From NCBI GenBank assembly GCA_903869675.1, contig CAIQAB010000013.1, positions 70,001-134,000 of the forward strand: DNA of 64,000 bases. Direction: 5' to 3'. The stretch is from an uncultured Verrucomicrobiota bacterium. GTDB taxonomy: Bacteria; Verrucomicrobiota; Verrucomicrobiia; Opitutales; Opitutaceae. Numbering within the stretch: position 1 is the first letter of the stretch; every line of letters begins with the position of its first letter. The position numbers and the translations under genes are program-made. This document shows, piece after piece, positions 62,513-64,000 of this stretch. A model generated the notes under the pieces. The model ran no database searches and had not been told where the DNA came from. It saw only the letters and a list, made by a program, of their open reading frames with translations.

Positions 62513-64000
62513 GCACACGCCTCCCGCTAGGGTTGCTTTTGCCCCTCGTGCTGCACGCAACGGAGCCGTCTCCACCGCTCGTCTACACCGGCCCAACCGA
62601 AATCGCCGCCACCGCCGACGGCGGCCTGCAACCCGTGGTCGGGGTGCAGAATATCCAGGTCTTTCGCGCCAACCGCACCGCGTCCGCCCACGCCGACGGC
62701 CTCACCGATACCTATAACCACGCCCCCATGCTCGCTTACTGGCACGGGCGCTTTTACCTCGAATACCTCAGCGGCGCGGTCAACGAGCACGACAACCCCA
62801 CCGTCACCTCGCTCACGACCTCATCCGACGGCCTGACCTGGGATGCTCCTCGCGTCATTTTTCCCGCCATCACACTGCCTGACGGCACGCACACGATTGC
62901 CCACCAGCGCATGGGTTTTTACGCCGCGCCAGATGGCCGCCTGCTGGCGCTTTCTTTCTACGGCACCCCGCCATCCCCCAACGACGGCAATGGCCTCGGC
63001 CGCGGCGCGCGCGAGATACATGCCGACGGTTCGTTCGGCCCCGTTTATTTTATCCGCCTCAACTCAAAGCGAGATTTCCCCGACTTTCCGCTTCCCTACC
63101 CGCTCTACTCCACCGCGCCAGACCCCGGCTTCGTCGCCGCCTGCGCTGCCTTGCTCGCCAATAAACTAATCACCGCCCAGTGGTGGGAGGAGGACCAACT
63201 CGACGAATCCGGTTTCTATCGCGCCAAAGGCAAGGCCCTGTCCTGCGTAACCCGTCCCGACGGCGCCACCCTCGGTATCTGGAAGAACCGCCTCGTCGCC
63301 ACCACCACCGACCAGGGCGAAACTTGGAGTGAAAAAGTCTTCGCTGCCAACCTGCCGAACAATGCCTCGAAATACTGGCTGCAACGCACCGCCGACGGAC
63401 GCTTCGCGCTCGCCTTCAACCCCACCAACCGCAACCGCTACCCGCTCGCCGTCACGACCAGCGATGATTGCGCCACGTTCTCCGGTCTCGCCGCCATCCA
63501 CGGCGAGCTGCCCGACCAGCGCTACGGCGGCTACTTGAAGAACATGGGCCCGCAATACGTGCGCGGTATCGAAGCCGGTAATCCCGCAGAGGCCGGGCCC
63601 GATTCCAACTCGGCCTTCTGGCTCACCTACTCGGTTAACAAGGAGGATATCTGGGTCGCCCGCGTGCCCGTGCCGGTGACGACCACTGTCTCTGGCGCCA
63701 TCCACGATAACTTCGAGACAAACGCCTTGGGCACGCCCCCCGCCGGTTGGAACATCTACTCGCCAGTCTGGGCGCCCGTCCGGGTCGTCGCTTCCGCAGG
63801 CACCCAAGCTATCGAACTCCGCGACGAGGATCCTTACGACTACGCCCGCGCAGTCCGGGTTTTCCCAGCCACCCACGGGGTAAGAATTTCCTTTAAGGTT
63901 TTCCCCCGCCAGACCGGCGCTCATCTGGAGGTCGAACTCCTCGACGCCAAGGGCGCCCGCCCCGTGCGTCTCGCGCTCAGAGAAGACGGGCATCTGTGGG
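62509..64000 (+). CDS. Sialidase-like secreted protein, truncated by window end
   Basis: An open frame starts at ATG 62509, overlapping the pdxA2 stop, and stays open to the right edge (497 codons seen). A signal peptide (~1-18) and Asp-box-type motifs are visible (TSSDGLTWDAP near 107, TTDQGETWSEK near 267, TSDDCATFSG near 324), indicating a sialidase-type beta-propeller. A beta-sandwich-like C-terminal part begins near residue 405. It may hydrolyse a 2-keto-3-deoxy acid or another pectin sugar. The family cannot be fixed from the partial sequence. Confidence 0.8.
   Translation, partial: MSTRLPLGLLLPLVLHATEPSPPLVYTGPTEIAATADGGLQPVVGVQNIQVFRANRTASAHADGLTDTYNHAPMLAYWHGRFYLEYLSGAVNEHDNPTVTSLTTSSDGLTWDAPRVIFPAITLPDGTHTIAHQRMGFYAAPDGRLLALSFYGTPPSPNDGNGLGRGAREIHADGSFGPVYFIRLNSKRDFPDFPLPYPLYSTAPDPGFVAACAALLANKLITAQWWEEDQLDESGFYRAKGKALSCVTRPDGATLGIWKNRLVATTTDQGETWSEKVFAANLPNNASKYWLQRTADGRFALAFNPTNRNRYPLAVTTSDDCATFSGLAAIHGELPDQRYGGYLKNMGPQYVRGIEAGNPAEAGPDSNSAFWLTYSVNKEDIWVARVPVPVTTTVSGAIHDNFETNALGTPPAGWNIYSPVWAPVRVVASAGTQAIELRDEDPYDYARAVRVFPATHGVRISFKVFPRQTGAHLEVELLDAKGARPVRLALREDGHLW

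Noticed and set aside
1-64000. CRISPR arrays, insertion sequences with transposases, prophage
   Set aside because: No regularly spaced repeats, transposase or phage structural genes were found; KilA-N alone is not evidence of a prophage.

Overview
The window looks like a chromosomal segment of a high-GC, plant-polysaccharide-degrading member of the Verrucomicrobiota, most likely Opitutaceae-like. This is inferred from the gene content: a large autotransporter-associated beta-strand-repeat (PATR) protein with a Verrucomicrobial-type C-terminus, DUF3826 proteins beside pectate lyases, a small SWIB protein, and Ca-binding tails on secreted enzymes. No rRNA gene is present to prove it. One tRNA, Arg(CCU), is present.

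Region 1 (1-4.8 kb, minus strand) is a type I restriction-modification operon: hsdM, a KilA-N gene, hsdS, a TPR gene, then a duplicated hsdS tail at the window edge. hsdR is not in the window and may lie past the left edge. Both extra genes are followed by a copy of the 3' end of the hsd gene that precedes them, and the hsdM-tail copy also carries two short palindromic elements.

Region 2 (4.8-17.7 kb) holds housekeeping and stress genes: proA, queF, a glycine-zipper lipoprotein, an AEC-family carrier, ppnP, an FKBP isomerase, a nitroreductase / Old Yellow Enzyme / Fe-alcohol dehydrogenase set, a heterodimeric ABC exporter pair, a SWIB protein and a PrxQ peroxiredoxin.

Region 3 (17.7-29 kb) is a co-directional set of C-N and C-C bond hydrolases: FAA hydrolase, DUF3891, amidohydrolase, acetamidase/formamidase, RidA, amidase and adenine deaminase, followed by a TonB-dependent receptor. 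Together they suggest degradation of a nitrogen-containing compound. Three of the intergenic gaps carry short iterated repeats just before the next start codon. Region 4 (29-31.1 kb) has a P-loop-like hypothetical protein, aroC and the tRNA.

Region 5 (31.4-64 kb) is a large pectin-utilisation locus. A plus-strand arm encodes DUF3826, two pectate lyases and a DUF3826-GH95 fusion. The PATR protein follows on the minus strand. A seven-gene, mostly overlapping minus-strand operon encodes an MGH1-like hydrolase, a beta-helix protein with an extra C-terminal domain, a DUF5060/apiosidase-like enzyme, a GH43-like enzyme, an MFS acid-sugar transporter, a BNR/sialidase-like protein and a GH78 rhamnosidase. 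Divergent from it, a plus-strand operon encodes a sodium symporter, Fe-ADH, a DHDPS/NanA-type lyase, a DUF1537 kinase, PdxA2 and a sialidase-like protein that runs off the right edge. I propose that this last operon turns a 3-deoxy-ulosonic acid of rhamnogalacturonan II, specifically Dha, into pyruvate and D-threonate, and then into DHAP. The stereochemistry fits, but the proposal is inference.
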